Shown in pieces: positions 13,595 through 13,741 of a stretch of 13,741 nt of DNA (positions within the stretch are counted from its first letter, which is position 1; each line of letters begins with the position of its first letter). The notes beneath the pieces are model-generated. The model saw only the letters and a program-made list of their open reading frames with translations. It was not told the origin of the DNA and did no database searches. This stretch comes from JBNLBT01 sp050303435 (GTDB lineage: Bacteria; Pseudomonadota; Gammaproteobacteria; Xanthomonadales; Marinicellaceae). The stretch is from contig JBNLBT010000088.1 of NCBI GenBank assembly GCA_050303435.1, positions 1 through 13,741 on the forward strand. The letters run 5' to 3'. The translations under genes were made by a program, and so were the position numbers.

Positions 13595-13741
13595 ATGCAA
13601 AACCATTCCAACGACAACGATTTTGAGCGGGCCTGTGCGCTGCTGAAACAGGCGCGCATTCACGACGCCGCTTTCAGTGAAGGCATGGGCCTTTTGCAGC
13701 AGGCCGCACGCAACGGCCACGCGGATGCAGCCATTGTGCTG
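13595..13741 (+). CDS. Start of a probable Sel1/TPR-repeat protein (cut by window edge)
   Basis: The first 49 codons of a gene beginning MQNHSNDNDFERACALLKQA. The frame is open to the edge and AGAGGTGA just upstream of ATG 13595 is a good ribosome-binding site. GMGLLQQAARNGHADAAIVL has the spacing of a Sel1-type helical repeat (Leu-Leu, Ala-Ala, Gly, Ala, Leu). There is no signal peptide in the visible part. Function is not known, and calling the repeat class from a single unit is tentative. Confidence 0.6.
   Translation, partial: MQNHSNDNDFERACALLKQARIHDAAFSEGMGLLQQAARNGHADAAIVL

Overview
This window is a run of ordinary chromosomal genes from a gammaproteobacterium. The evidence is an RNase E gene divergent from a RluC-type pseudouridine synthase gene (the arrangement found in enteric bacteria), a 191-residue NfuA with cysteines at the E. 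coli positions, and a miaB–phoH–ybeY cluster. Base composition is moderately GC-rich and looks even throughout. I could not assign a genus. No tRNA, rRNA, insertion sequence, integrase, phage gene or CRISPR array was seen.

Layout. Positions 1–2398 (minus strand) hold rne, whose 3' end lies beyond the left edge. Its catalytic half is textbook. Its C-terminal half is a glutamine/asparagine/glycine/lysine-rich disordered tail ending at the window edge in at least six identical 15-bp repeats encoding Asn-Lys-Gln-Ala-Asp. A 449-bp divergent gap (2399–2847) carries two strong hairpins in the rne leader and a TATAAT box plus a hairpin ahead of rluC. Next comes a tight plus-strand run: rluC, an esterase-D-like hydrolase, nfuA, a CnoX-type thioredoxin–TPR protein and an exported phosphatase/rhodanese-like protein (2848–6728). 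These genes overlap or lie within 12 bp of each other and probably form one operon. gltX (6879–8279) has its own predicted promoter and a 5'-end hairpin.

gltX converges on a minus-strand enoyl-CoA hydratase gene (8332–9108), with a 37-nt two-tier hairpin between them. The hydratase is divergent from an exported FKBP-type prolyl isomerase (9399–10127), and both have recognisable promoters. An intrinsic terminator (10153–10183) ends the isomerase gene. About 20 bp later a second tight run begins: a NudL-like CoA pyrophosphatase, miaB, phoH and ybeY (10203–13503), linked by overlaps. The last 147 bp start a probable Sel1/TPR-repeat gene, preceded by a consensus –35 box lying inside a palindrome.

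Most genes serve RNA metabolism (rne, rluC, gltX, miaB, ybeY, phoH) or iron–sulfur/thiol and protein quality control (nfuA, cnoX, FKBP, the CX4R protein). I do not see a clearly new multigene system. The items most worth a second look are the perfect tandem repeat in the RNase E tail, the hairpins in the rne leader, the rluC–esterase–nfuA–cnoX–CX4R operon, and the palindrome-covered promoter at the right end.
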